Assembly: GCA_964633145.1 (NCBI GenBank)
Contig: CAZWFE010000036.1
Location: 1 to 23,420, forward strand
Direction: 5' to 3'
Source of the DNA: CAJXSD01 sp964633145
GTDB lineage: Bacteria > Pseudomonadota > Alphaproteobacteria > Rhodobacterales > Rhodobacteraceae
Length of the DNA: 23,420 nucleotides
Shown here: in pieces, positions 6,176 through 14,001 of the stretch
Position numbering within the stretch: position 1 is the first letter of the stretch
How the letters are laid out: each line of letters begins with the position of its first letter
Made by a program: the position numbers and the translations under genes
The notes under the pieces: model-generated
What the model saw: only the letters and a program-made list of their open reading frames with translations
Databases searched by the model: none
Told to the model about the DNA's origin: nothing

Positions 6176-7681
6176 ATGACAGGTTTGGTTTTCTATAAAA
6201 ATTGGGGCGTTGCACGAAATTATGCGCGCCGCGTTGGGATCACGGGATTGCCGCTGTTTGCAGCGACTGTGGCTGCGAATACAGATCTTTCGGTTGGTAT
6301 TTTATGTGGCACGGCCTGCTCTGCCATCGCCTTGGCGACGTTTATCAAACCACGCCCCTATCCCAGTGCGGGGCGTCAACTGTATCGGACGGACCGCTAT
6401 ATTCTGGCCAATTTGGCCCCGCTAACACGCGTGGACGCACCACATCCGGCCGTCATGTTTACCCTGTCGCTGGATGGGTTTGACGACTGGGCACAACGCC
6501 ATGACCCAGCGGCAGTCCGACGGGTAATATCCAAGACCTATGATCGTTTGGCCCATGTGCTGCGCCAAGATACGTTGTTACTGCATGGTGCTGATCATCG
6601 ATTCTATGCGGGGTTTTTGATTACAAACCAACCCAACGCAAACACAATGATCGCGATTGCGCGCAGATTACAGCGCGCGATTGATCCCGCCTATGTCATT
6701 GATGACACGCCACATTATTTCAGTCTGTCCATTGGGTTTGCCACCACGGATCACCCTGCGATTTTATCGGCCAAGGACCTGATGCGGGCCGCACGGGTCG
6801 GTTTGGGGGCCGCACAGCGGGCGGGCAATGGTGCGATCCGAATGTTCGCCCACGACATGGATGAAACAGGCCAAATCAATGATCACCCCTCTAGTCCGAT
6901 GTTGGCACAGGCGTTGAAACAAGGTGATATTGTCCCACATTTTCAACCACAAATCTGCGCCCATTCTAATCAAGTCATCGGGGTCGAAGCATTGGCGCGG
7001 TGGCAACAGCCCGATGGGACATTTGTTGCGCCAAATGTTTTTTTGCCAGTGCTGGAATCGGCGGGGTTGATGCGCCAAACCACTGGTCACATCTTAAATT
7101 GCGCCCTACATGCGCGGCGTGTCTGGGCAGATCAGGGGTGTCATATCGCAACCGTCAGCGTCAATTTATCGTCCGAGGATCTGTCAGATCCGCGTTTGGT
7201 CGATCAAATCCGTTGGCATCTGCGCCGCCACAAACACCCAGCCACGGCACTGCGTTTAGAGGTTGTGGAAAATGTGGTCATCAAGAACGCAGACGACATT
7301 ATCAGCAAAAACATTCATGCCCTTGGCCATTTGGGATGCCAAATTGATTTGGATGATTTTGGAACCGGTCACGCGTCAATCCCATCCCTGCGCCATGCAG
7401 GATTAAATCGCCTAAAAATTGATCGCAGCTTTATCACCCATTGCGACAGCGATCCGAAACAAAAACGTCTACTGTCAGCAATGGTGGCCATGGCCCAGGA
7501 ATTAGATTTGAAAATCGTGGCCGAAGGTGTCGAAACCATTGGCGAACAGTGCGAAGTGATCCGACAGGGTGCGGATGTGATCCAAGGCTATGCAATCGCA
7601 CGCCCAATGCCTGGGCACGACATTCCCAAGTGGGTGGAAAAATACCATTCGCTGGTCGGTCACGCCCGTGGAATTGGCTAA
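6176..7681 (+). CDS. EAL-domain cyclic-di-GMP phosphodiesterase with degenerate GGDEF domain
   Basis: A 501-residue protein. Hydrophobic residues 22-57 can form one or two membrane segments. A GGDEF-like domain (about 65-230) is degenerate: the active-site region reads LHGADHRF (136-143) instead of GGDEF, so no cyclase activity is expected. The C-terminal EAL domain (about 244-490) keeps the catalytic set: EALAR (Glu271), NLS (Asn330), LEVVEN (Glu362), DDFGTG (393-398), LKIDRSF (Lys414), VAEGVET (Glu450) and IQGY. Cyclic-di-GMP hydrolysis to pGpG is therefore expected. The ATG at 6176 has AAGGGGG about 6 nt upstream. It sits on the same strand between ttcA (52-nt gap) and yidC (123-nt gap); no functional link to tRNA thiolation or membrane insertion is evident. 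Confidence 0.92.
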   Translation: MTGLVFYKNWGVARNYARRVGITGLPLFAATVAANTDLSVGILCGTACSAIALATFIKPRPYPSAGRQLYRTDRYILANLAPLTRVDAPHPAVMFTLSLDGFDDWAQRHDPAAVRRVISKTYDRLAHVLRQDTLLLHGADHRFYAGFLITNQPNANTMIAIARRLQRAIDPAYVIDDTPHYFSLSIGFATTDHPAILSAKDLMRAARVGLGAAQRAGNGAIRMFAHDMDETGQINDHPSSPMLAQALKQGDIVPHFQPQICAHSNQVIGVEALARWQQPDGTFVAPNVFLPVLESAGLMRQTTGHILNCALHARRVWADQGCHIATVSVNLSSEDLSDPRLVDQIRWHLRRHKHPATALRLEVVENVVIKNADDIISKNIHALGHLGCQIDLDDFGTGHASIPSLRHAGLNRLKIDRSFITHCDSDPKQKRLLSAMVAMAQELDLKIVAEGVETIGEQCEVIRQGADVIQGYAIARPMPGHDIPKWVEKYHSLVGHARGIG

Positions 7682-7804
7682 GAACGGTCACTTTTTGGGG
7701 TGTTTCGTCGCTTTCGACCTGAAATTGGACAATATGGCCTTGACCTTTGCGGGATACCTCTGTTGAACCCTGTTGCAAGATTAACGGACAGGTGGCAAAC
7801 CAAA

Positions 7805-9595
7805 ATGGATGATCAGAACAAAAACCTAATTCTGGCCTCAGTACTCAGCTTTATCGTGATTGTGGTGTGGTTTGTAATGTTCCCGCCGCCTGAACCCCCC
7901 GCGCAGGATGAAACTGCGGTCAGCGAACAGGCTGTTCCATCGGGTGTGACAGCAACACCAATCGTAGAACAAGCGGCCGCATTGCCGACACCCACCCCCC
8001 AAATCGACGGGGCGCGCATCACCATCGACACAGATCGCGTTCAAGGTTCGATTTCAACCGTGGGCGGCCGCATTGATGAATTGTCATTGGTCGACTACCA
8101 CGTCGAGGTGGATCCATCGACCCCACAGGTGACACTGCTGAAACCAGTTGGCACACCCGAATCTTATTACGCTGCCTTTGGTTGGGCTGCCTTGGGTGGT
8201 GTTGATGCGGGCGCTGTGCCAACACCTGATACGATCTGGGATGTTGCGGGCAATGACACATTGACCCCAACCACGCCTGTCACCTTGGTGTGGTCAAATG
8301 GTCAGGGTCTGGATTTTGAGCGCACCATCGCGATTGACGAAAATTTCATGTTTACTGTCACGCAAACCGTCAAAAATGCATCCGGTGCCGATGTCACATT
8401 GCGTCCCTATGGATTGATCCGTCGCCACGGCACACCTGCTGAATTGAAAAATTTCTTTATCCTGCACGAAGGTTTGGTGCGCGTCTCGGACGGTGAATTG
8501 GCCGAGGACGATTATGACACATTGGTCGATTATGACATCGACGACCGTGAAGGCACCAACGCCAAGCGCATCGAAGTGGCAGACAAAGGCTGGATCGGCT
8601 TTACCGATCATTACTGGATGACAACCTTGATCCCGCAAAACGGTGTCGGGTTCCGGTCGACGGCGAAATATTTCCCCGCCTCAGACATCTATCAGGCCGA
8701 GGCCGTGATGGCCCCCCAAACCGTGACAGCCGGCACACAGATTTCCACAACCACCCAGTTTTTCGCAGGGGCAAAGGAATGGGAAACCATCCGCAACTAT
8801 GAACAAGAGGGCATTGATGGCTTTCTAGACAGCATCGATTGGGGTTGGTTTTTCTTTATCACGAAACCCATGTTTGCGGTTTTGCATTGGTTGAACGGTC
8901 TGATTGGCAACATGGGCTGGGCGATTATTGGTCTGACATTGCTGATCAAGGCATTGCTGTTCCCATTGGCCTATAAATCCTATGTCTCTATGGCGAAAAT
9001 GAAAGAATTGCAGCCCGAGATGGAGAAAATCAAGGAACGTGCCGGCGACGATCGCGCAAAACTGCAACAGGAAATGATGTCCCTGTACAAGAAGGAAAAG
9101 GTCAATCCTGCATCAGGCTGTTTGCCAATCCTGCTGCAAATCCCGATCTTCTTCTCTTTGTACAAAGTGATCTTTGTCACATTGGAATTGCGCCACGCGC
9201 CGTGGGTTGGTTGGATCAAGGATTTGTCCGCGCCTGACCCCTCATCCATCTTGAACCTGTTTGGATTGCTGCCCTATGCCGCGCCTGCACCAGATAGCCT
9301 GTTGGCATTGATTTCCTTGGGCGTGTTGCCGATTTTGTTGGGCATTTCCATGTGGCTGCAACAAAAACTGAACCCAGCGCCCACCGATCCGACCCAAGCC
9401 ATGATTTTCGCATGGATGCCATGGGTATTTATGTTCATGCTGGGCACATTTGCATCGGGTCTGGTCATTTACTGGATTGCAAACAACACGATCACATTCA
9501 CCCAGCAATACCTGATCATGCGGTCCCAAGGGTATAAACCCGACGTCTTTGGCAATATCAAGAAAAGCATAAGACGGAACAAGGCTGCAAAATGA
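7805..9595 (+). CDS. yidC: Membrane protein insertase YidC
   Basis: A 596-residue inner-membrane insertase that places proteins into the membrane alone or with SecYEG. It has an N-terminal membrane anchor (about 7-26), a Pro/Thr/Ala-rich linker and a large periplasmic P1 domain (about 55-340), the Gram-negative arrangement. The conserved C-terminal YidC/Oxa1 core follows: membrane segments near 347-365 and 371-391, a charged cytoplasmic coiled coil KMKELQPEMEKIKERAG, then CLPILLQIPIFFSLYKVIF near 438-456 and two more segments near 495-515 and 540-565. The ATG at 7805 (MDDQNKNL) is preceded by GGACAGGTGG. An upstream in-frame ATG at 7700 would add 35 residues unlike the family. The stop overlaps the next ATG by 4 nt (ATGA). 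Confidence 0.97.
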   Translation: MDDQNKNLILASVLSFIVIVVWFVMFPPPEPPAQDETAVSEQAVPSGVTATPIVEQAAALPTPTPQIDGARITIDTDRVQGSISTVGGRIDELSLVDYHVEVDPSTPQVTLLKPVGTPESYYAAFGWAALGGVDAGAVPTPDTIWDVAGNDTLTPTTPVTLVWSNGQGLDFERTIAIDENFMFTVTQTVKNASGADVTLRPYGLIRRHGTPAELKNFFILHEGLVRVSDGELAEDDYDTLVDYDIDDREGTNAKRIEVADKGWIGFTDHYWMTTLIPQNGVGFRSTAKYFPASDIYQAEAVMAPQTVTAGTQISTTTQFFAGAKEWETIRNYEQEGIDGFLDSIDWGWFFFITKPMFAVLHWLNGLIGNMGWAIIGLTLLIKALLFPLAYKSYVSMAKMKELQPEMEKIKERAGDDRAKLQQEMMSLYKKEKVNPASGCLPILLQIPIFFSLYKVIFVTLELRHAPWVGWIKDLSAPDPSSILNLFGLLPYAAPAPDSLLALISLGVLPILLGISMWLQQKLNPAPTDPTQAMIFAWMPWVFMFMLGTFASGLVIYWIANNTITFTQQYLIMRSQGYKPDVFGNIKKSIRRNKAAK

Positions 9596-10332
9596 TAACA
9601 CTGGCCGAAATTTGGCGGTATCCCATCAAATCCCACAGCCGCGAGGCACTGGATCATGTGGATATCGCCGCCGGCCAGTCATTGCCATTGGATCGCGCAT
9701 GGGCCGTGATACATGAGGCAACAGACCAAGACGGGCGCCAATGGGCGCCCTGTCGCAATTTTACGATAGGGTCCAAAGCGCCAAGCCTGAACGCGATTCA
9801 TTCGCGTTGGACCCAAGACCAATCGCATCTTTGCCTAACGCATCCCACATTGGGGACACTGACGTTTGATCCTGATACGGATGGGGCAGATTTGGTGGAC
9901 TGGACCGAATCCTTGATCCCGGACAACCGCCCCAAATCAACCCGTCTGGTCAAATGCCACGAACGGGGTATGACGGATACGGATTACCCATCAATCACCA
10001 TCGGAAATTTAGCATCACATCGCGCGCTTGAACGACATGTCGGCAAACAGTTTTCGCATAAACGCTGGCGCTGCAATCTGTGGATTGATGGCGCGGACCC
10101 TTGGGCAGAATTTGATTGGATCGGCAAAACGCTGCGCATTGGCACCGCAGAATTTGAAATTCGCGAATGCGTCAAACGCTGTAATGTGACGACAGCCTGT
10201 GCAGACAGTGGCGAACGCGATATCGCGATGTTAAGCGTTCTAAACGGTCTTGGTCACCAAGACTTTACCGTATATGCTGTTGCAACCACCCCTGGTACAA
10301 TCACACAAAATCAAAAGGTTGAAATCCTGTAA
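9592..10332 (+). CDS. MOSC domain protein
   Basis: A 246-residue protein with an N-terminal MOSC beta-barrel-like part (LAEIWRYPIKSHSREAL, then PLDRAWAVI) and a C-terminal MOSC domain with RECVKRCNVTT (191-201). Cys197 is the likely conserved Cys that, in MOSC proteins such as MOCO sulfurase C-terminal domains and YcbX/YiiM, contacts molybdenum cofactor or handles sulfur. The substrate is unknown; YcbX-like proteins reduce N-hydroxylated compounds. The ATG overlaps the yidC stop (ATGA), and its own stop TAATG overlaps the start of yihA by 1 nt, so translational coupling is likely. The position between yidC and yihA seems conserved in Rhodobacterales (from memory). Confidence 0.9.
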   Translation: MITLAEIWRYPIKSHSREALDHVDIAAGQSLPLDRAWAVIHEATDQDGRQWAPCRNFTIGSKAPSLNAIHSRWTQDQSHLCLTHPTLGTLTFDPDTDGADLVDWTESLIPDNRPKSTRLVKCHERGMTDTDYPSITIGNLASHRALERHVGKQFSHKRWRCNLWIDGADPWAEFDWIGKTLRIGTAEFEIRECVKRCNVTTACADSGERDIAMLSVLNGLGHQDFTVYAVATTPGTITQNQKVEIL

Positions 10333-10982
10333 TGCAAATGGAATTTCCCATCTCACCCGACCCAGATGACCTGACGCGCGAAAAAGGGCGGTTGTTGTTT
10401 GCACGCGAAACCGAATTTCTAAAGGGTGTGGTTGCCATGTCTGGTCTGCCACCTTCGGACCGGATTGAGGTCTGCTTTGCTGGGCGATCAAATGTGGGCA
10501 AATCTAGCCTGATCAACGCGTTGACAGGCCGTAAAAACCTGGCGCGGGCGTCAAACACACCGGGGCGCACACAAGAAATCAATTTCTTTACCGCCCAAGA
10601 AAGCCATTATTTGGTTGACCTACCTGGTTATGGCTTTGCCAATGCGCCTGTCGCCGTGGTCGAAAAATGGCAAGCCTTGTTAAAACAATATCTATCGGGC
10701 CGTCCATCATTGCGCCGTGCGTTTGTTTTGATTGACCACCGTCATGGCATCAAGAAAGTGGACCAAGATATTTTGAAACTGCTCGACAGTTCCGCAGTCA
10801 CATTTCAATGTGTCGTCACCAAGGCAGACAAGGTCAAAGAAAGCGACCGCGATCCGATTTTGAAACAGATCCGAACTGCGCTGTCCAAACATCCCGCAGC
10901 CTATCCCGAAATCATTGTGACTTCGTCAGAAAAAGGTTGGGGCATTGAAACACTACGATCTACGATCGCCACCTTGGTCTAG
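10332..10982 (+). CDS. yihA: Ribosome biogenesis GTP-binding protein YihA/YsxC (EngB)
   Basis: A 216-residue GTPase needed for assembly of the large ribosomal subunit. All G motifs are visible: P-loop GRSNVGKS (51-58), the switch I Thr in TPGRTQ (76-81), G3 DLPG (96-99), G4 TKAD (163-166) and G5 TSS (197-199). Length is typical of the family, with a short N-terminal extension. The ATG at 10332 shares its A with the TAA of the MOSC gene; an alternative ATG two codons later (10338) cannot be excluded. The next gene, argB, starts about 60 nt after the stop. Confidence 0.96.
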   Translation: MQMEFPISPDPDDLTREKGRLLFARETEFLKGVVAMSGLPPSDRIEVCFAGRSNVGKSSLINALTGRKNLARASNTPGRTQEINFFTAQESHYLVDLPGYGFANAPVAVVEKWQALLKQYLSGRPSLRRAFVLIDHRHGIKKVDQDILKLLDSSAVTFQCVVTKADKVKESDRDPILKQIRTALSKHPAAYPEIIVTSSEKGWGIETLRSTIATLV

Positions 10983-11044
10983 GTCGTCTTGCACAAAACC
11001 GCGAAATATCGCAAAAATGATCAGGTAACTTGGAACCTCAAGAA

Positions 11045-11905
11045 ATGAAGAAACGGGACATGAATCGCGATTGGATTGCCACCGCCAGCACGCTGTCACA
11101 GGCGTTGCCATATTTGCAACGCTATACCGGTGCCATTGTTGTCATCAAACTTGGCGGTCATGCCATGGGCAGCGACGAAGGCATGGACAGTTTCGCCCGT
11201 GACGTCGTTTTGATGCGCCAAGTCGGCATTAACCCCGTAATCGTGCATGGCGGCGGCCCCATGATCAATGCCTTGCTGGATAAATTGGATATCAAATCCG
11301 AATTCGTCAAAGGCAAACGTGTCACAGACGAAAAAACCATGGAAGTGGTGGAAATGGTCCTGTCCGGCACCGTAAACAAACGCATTGTTCAGGCCATCAA
11401 CCGCCAAGGCGGCCGTGCCGTTGGTCTGTCGGGCAAGGACGCGAATTTGATTTTCTGCGAACAGACCGATCCAGAATTGGGTTTGGTCGGCACCCCATCC
11501 CGCATCGACCCCAGCGTGATCAACAGCCTATTTTCAGACGGCTTTATTCCTGTCATCGCCCCACTGGGTGCGGGCGAAAATGGTGAAACATTCAATATCA
11601 ACGGCGACACGGCTGCTGGCGCGGTGGCCGCTGCACTGACGGCAGATCGCTTGTTGTTACTGACTGATGTCAGTGGGGTTAAAAATGATCAGGGCGAAGT
11701 GCTGACAGAACTGACAGCACCGCAGATTCGCGAACTGACAGAAAACGGCACCATCGCAGGTGGCATGATCCCAAAAACAGAAACCGCCCTAAACGCGTTG
11801 GAAGGCGGCGTTCGCGCGGTTGTTATTTTGGATGGGCGTGCACCGAATGCATGTTTGCTTGAATTATTTACCGAACACGGCGCCGGATCGATCATTCGTC
11901 TGTGA
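11045..11905 (+). CDS. argB: Acetylglutamate kinase
   Basis: A 286-residue cytoplasmic amino-acid kinase catalysing ATP-dependent phosphorylation of N-acetyl-L-glutamate, the second step of arginine (ornithine) synthesis. Visible motifs include VVIKLGGHAM (32-41) for the phosphate-binding loop, IVHGGGPMIN (66-75), NINGDTAAGAVAAAL, LLLTDVSGV and AGGMIPKTETAL. The N-terminal helix (DWIATASTLSQALPYLQRY) is the extension typical of hexameric, arginine-inhibited NAGKs, so feedback inhibition by arginine is likely. I chose the ATG at 11045 (MKKRDMNRDW); TTG at 11030 and ATG at 11060 are possible. No other arg genes are nearby. Confidence 0.96.
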   Translation: MKKRDMNRDWIATASTLSQALPYLQRYTGAIVVIKLGGHAMGSDEGMDSFARDVVLMRQVGINPVIVHGGGPMINALLDKLDIKSEFVKGKRVTDEKTMEVVEMVLSGTVNKRIVQAINRQGGRAVGLSGKDANLIFCEQTDPELGLVGTPSRIDPSVINSLFSDGFIPVIAPLGAGENGETFNINGDTAAGAVAAALTADRLLLLTDVSGVKNDQGEVLTELTAPQIRELTENGTIAGGMIPKTETALNALEGGVRAVVILDGRAPNACLLELFTEHGAGSIIRL

Positions 11906-11956
11906 TTGGTCTATATGCCACATTGATTTTCGACTGCCGGTATCTAAACTAACCGT

Positions 11957-12751
11957 ATGGAAAACGAAAATCTTATCCGCCTTGGCGTCTTTCTTGGGCT
12001 GTTTACGGTCCTTGCTGTTATTGAAACAATCGCACCGCGCCGTGCGCGTCCTGTGGCGCGCGGATCGCGCTGGATGACGAATTGGGGCATAACCATTGCC
12101 AATACCCTAACCATGCGAATCTTGGCGATTGCGCTACCGTTGCTGGCGGTTGGGGCGGCTATTGATGCGGGTCGCGCGGAAATTGGTCTGTTGCATCTGG
12201 TCGATTGGCCGGCTTGGGTTGAAATCACACTGGCGATTGTGTTTTTTGATTTTGCAATTTGGTTTCAACACATGATCACGCATAAAATACCGCTGCTGTG
12301 GCGGCTGCATCGGGTGCATCATTCTGATCGCGATTTGGATGTCACCACCGCAATCCGGTTTCATCCGCTGGAAATTGCACTGTCGATGATCATCAAAATT
12401 GGGCTGGTCTATGCCTTGGGCCCAGCAGCGATTGCGATTATTATGTTTGAAATCATCCTGAACGGGACAGCCATGTTCAACCATGCAAACATTCGAATCC
12501 CTGATCGGCTAGAACGTGCCATCCGTTGGGTTTTGGTGACCCCAGATATGCACCGCGTGCATCATTCGGTCGACCGTCACGAACACGACAGCAACTATGG
12601 CTTTGCCCTGTCGATCTGGGATCGTTTATTTGGCACCTATATCGCACAACCCAAGCTGGGACATGACGGCATGACCATCGGCCTGCAATGGCAAGACACC
12701 GGCCCACTAAAGCTAGGGTGGAGCCTGTGGCTGCCGTTTCGCCGCAAATGA
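11957..12751 (+). CDS. Fatty acid hydroxylase / sterol desaturase family membrane protein
   Basis: A 264-residue integral membrane diiron oxygenase of the FA_hydroxylase superfamily. The eight-His signature is present in order: HMITH (105-109, HX3H), HRVHH (118-122, HX2HH) and HRVHH (199-203, HX2HH), with additional His at 136, 176, 208 and 210. Hydrophobic segments lie near residues 8-24, 47-69, 88-104 and 141-170. Such enzymes use O2 and external electrons to hydroxylate or desaturate lipids or carotenoid-type substrates; the substrate here is unknown. The stop overlaps the ATG of the following Fe-S protein gene by 4 nt (ATGA), so the two are probably coupled and may work together. No strong ribosome site precedes the ATG at 11957. 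Confidence 0.92.
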   Translation: MENENLIRLGVFLGLFTVLAVIETIAPRRARPVARGSRWMTNWGITIANTLTMRILAIALPLLAVGAAIDAGRAEIGLLHLVDWPAWVEITLAIVFFDFAIWFQHMITHKIPLLWRLHRVHHSDRDLDVTTAIRFHPLEIALSMIIKIGLVYALGPAAIAIIMFEIILNGTAMFNHANIRIPDRLERAIRWVLVTPDMHRVHHSVDRHEHDSNYGFALSIWDRLFGTYIAQPKLGHDGMTIGLQWQDTGPLKLGWSLWLPFRRK

Positions 12752-13386
12752 ACTGGTCCGACCTACAGGATCTTTTGCAGCCTTGGGGGCTGCGCGCGAT
12801 CGGCGGCATGCGCCCCCAACATCGTACCCCTGCCCAAGTCATTGTTCCAATCGCACCCGAGGAACCAAGGTTTTGGAAAATTTTTCGCGATAGCCCCGAA
12901 TTCAAAGATGGGCTGGACCATCCAATGGATCGCTGGTCTCAGCGGGTCATCAGTGATATCGCGACAAAAATCAACGCAGAGGCATATTTTCCATTTTCGG
13001 GGCCACCGTATTATCCCTTTTTCGATTGGGTTATCGCAACAGGCCGCGTGCATCAGTCGCCCATAAAACTAGCCGTTGATCACCAAGCAGGATTATTCGT
13101 GGCCTTTCGTGGCGCGTTGGGGCTATCATATGATATTGATATCACGCCCGCCACAGAACATCCCTGCCACGACTGTGATGCGCCATGCCAAACGGCCTGC
13201 CCGATTTCAGCGTTTGAAACAGGTGTCTATGCTGCGGACGCCTGCACAACGCACATTACATCCGCTGCGGGCAATGAATGCTGGCAAGGTGGTTGCCTTG
13301 CGCGGCGCAGCTGTCCGTTGACGCAGCAAACGCAGCGCAGCGCGGAACACGCGCAATTTCATTTGCGGGCCTTTGCAAAACGGTGA
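12748..13386 (+). CDS. Iron-sulfur (4Fe-4S ferredoxin-like) protein
   Basis: A 212-residue cytoplasmic protein. The C-terminal part carries two Cys groups: Cys140-x2-Cys143-x3-Cys147-x3-Cys151-Pro, and Cys166, Cys178, Cys183, Cys189-Pro. Together they could bind two 4Fe-4S clusters. It recalls the ferredoxin module of epoxyqueuosine reductase (QueG) but lacks a recognisable cobalamin-binding catalytic half, so QueG activity is unlikely. The N-terminal 130 residues (with YFPFSGPPYYPFFDW at 80-94) match nothing I can name. I chose the ATG at 12748, which overlaps the TGA of the hydroxylase gene; a frame-compatible upstream ATG at 12688 lies inside that gene. A role as electron donor to the neighbouring diiron enzyme is plausible but inferred. 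Confidence 0.82.
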   Translation: MNWSDLQDLLQPWGLRAIGGMRPQHRTPAQVIVPIAPEEPRFWKIFRDSPEFKDGLDHPMDRWSQRVISDIATKINAEAYFPFSGPPYYPFFDWVIATGRVHQSPIKLAVDHQAGLFVAFRGALGLSYDIDITPATEHPCHDCDAPCQTACPISAFETGVYAADACTTHITSAAGNECWQGGCLARRSCPLTQQTQRSAEHAQFHLRAFAKR

Positions 13387-13395
13387 TACCGGCAG

Positions 13396-13893
13396 CTATT
13401 CGCGGATTTCGTTTGGATAGACGCCCCACATCGCGGATTTTGGCGCCCAGCCTTTGTGACCGTCTGCTTCGATCTGGCACCAATCAATTGTGCATTCTTC
13501 AAGATCAGCAATGACGTTTTGCGATAAAATCGCAACCATTGGGGATGTATCATCGGGTTTGCGGTAAATGGGTTGCTGATCGATTGTAATCAAAACCGTA
13601 CGAACGCCAGATAGCAGCGAATAATGGATCCAACCCCCTGCCCCATCAAAATCACGTACGCGGCGCCAATTTTCATATTCGCCATAAATTTCAACCGGCA
13701 GATTTTTTTGGGTGTATACCCAATCAATCCGATGTGACAGTGACGGTCCGCGTCTGGCGTTTGCTTCGTTTGATTTGATGGAAACAAAGCGCGGCAAGGG
13801 CAGATTTGTGACCTCGCCACGGGTCTGCGCATGTGCCAAGGCCGGCAATACAGCCAAGGCTGCACAGGCAAAAATGCATGTCAATCGGTTCAT
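13396..13893 (-). CDS. Secreted SH3-like domain protein
   Basis: A 165-residue exported protein. A signal peptide covers residues 1-22, with a hydrophobic core CIFACAALAVLPALA and a likely cut after AHA. Two bacterial SH3-like repeats follow: one around NARRGPSLSHRIDWVYTQKN ... WRRVRDFDGAGGWIHYSLL, and one around PIYRKPDDTSPMVAILSQ ... WCQIEADGHKGWAPKSAMWGVYP. Such domains often bind cell-wall peptides in the periplasm. I chose the ATG at 13893 because AGGTG lies 8 nt upstream; a GTG three codons earlier (13902) is possible. The gene converges on the Fe-S gene with only 9 nt between stops, with no visible terminator, and is divergent from the dehydrogenase at 14002. Confidence 0.88.
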   Translation of the reverse strand: MNRLTCIFACAALAVLPALAHAQTRGEVTNLPLPRFVSIKSNEANARRGPSLSHRIDWVYTQKNLPVEIYGEYENWRRVRDFDGAGGWIHYSLLSGVRTVLITIDQQPIYRKPDDTSPMVAILSQNVIADLEECTIDWCQIEADGHKGWAPKSAMWGVYPNEIRE

Positions 13894-14001
13894 CAATGTC
13901 ACACCTGAATAAAACTATTCGCGAAAGGGTGCTTGTGCCCCCAAGGATTTTGCCACACTGTGACATTATTGGACGTCAAAGAAAAGCACCAGGAGCGAAT
14001 A

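Noticed and set aside
12688..12750. Upstream in-frame start for the Fe-S protein
   Set aside because: It falls inside the hydroxylase gene. The ATGA-coupled ATG at 12748 is more natural.
13387..13395. Terminator between the convergent Fe-S and SH3 genes
   Set aside because: Only 9 nt separate the stops and no hairpin with T-run is visible there.
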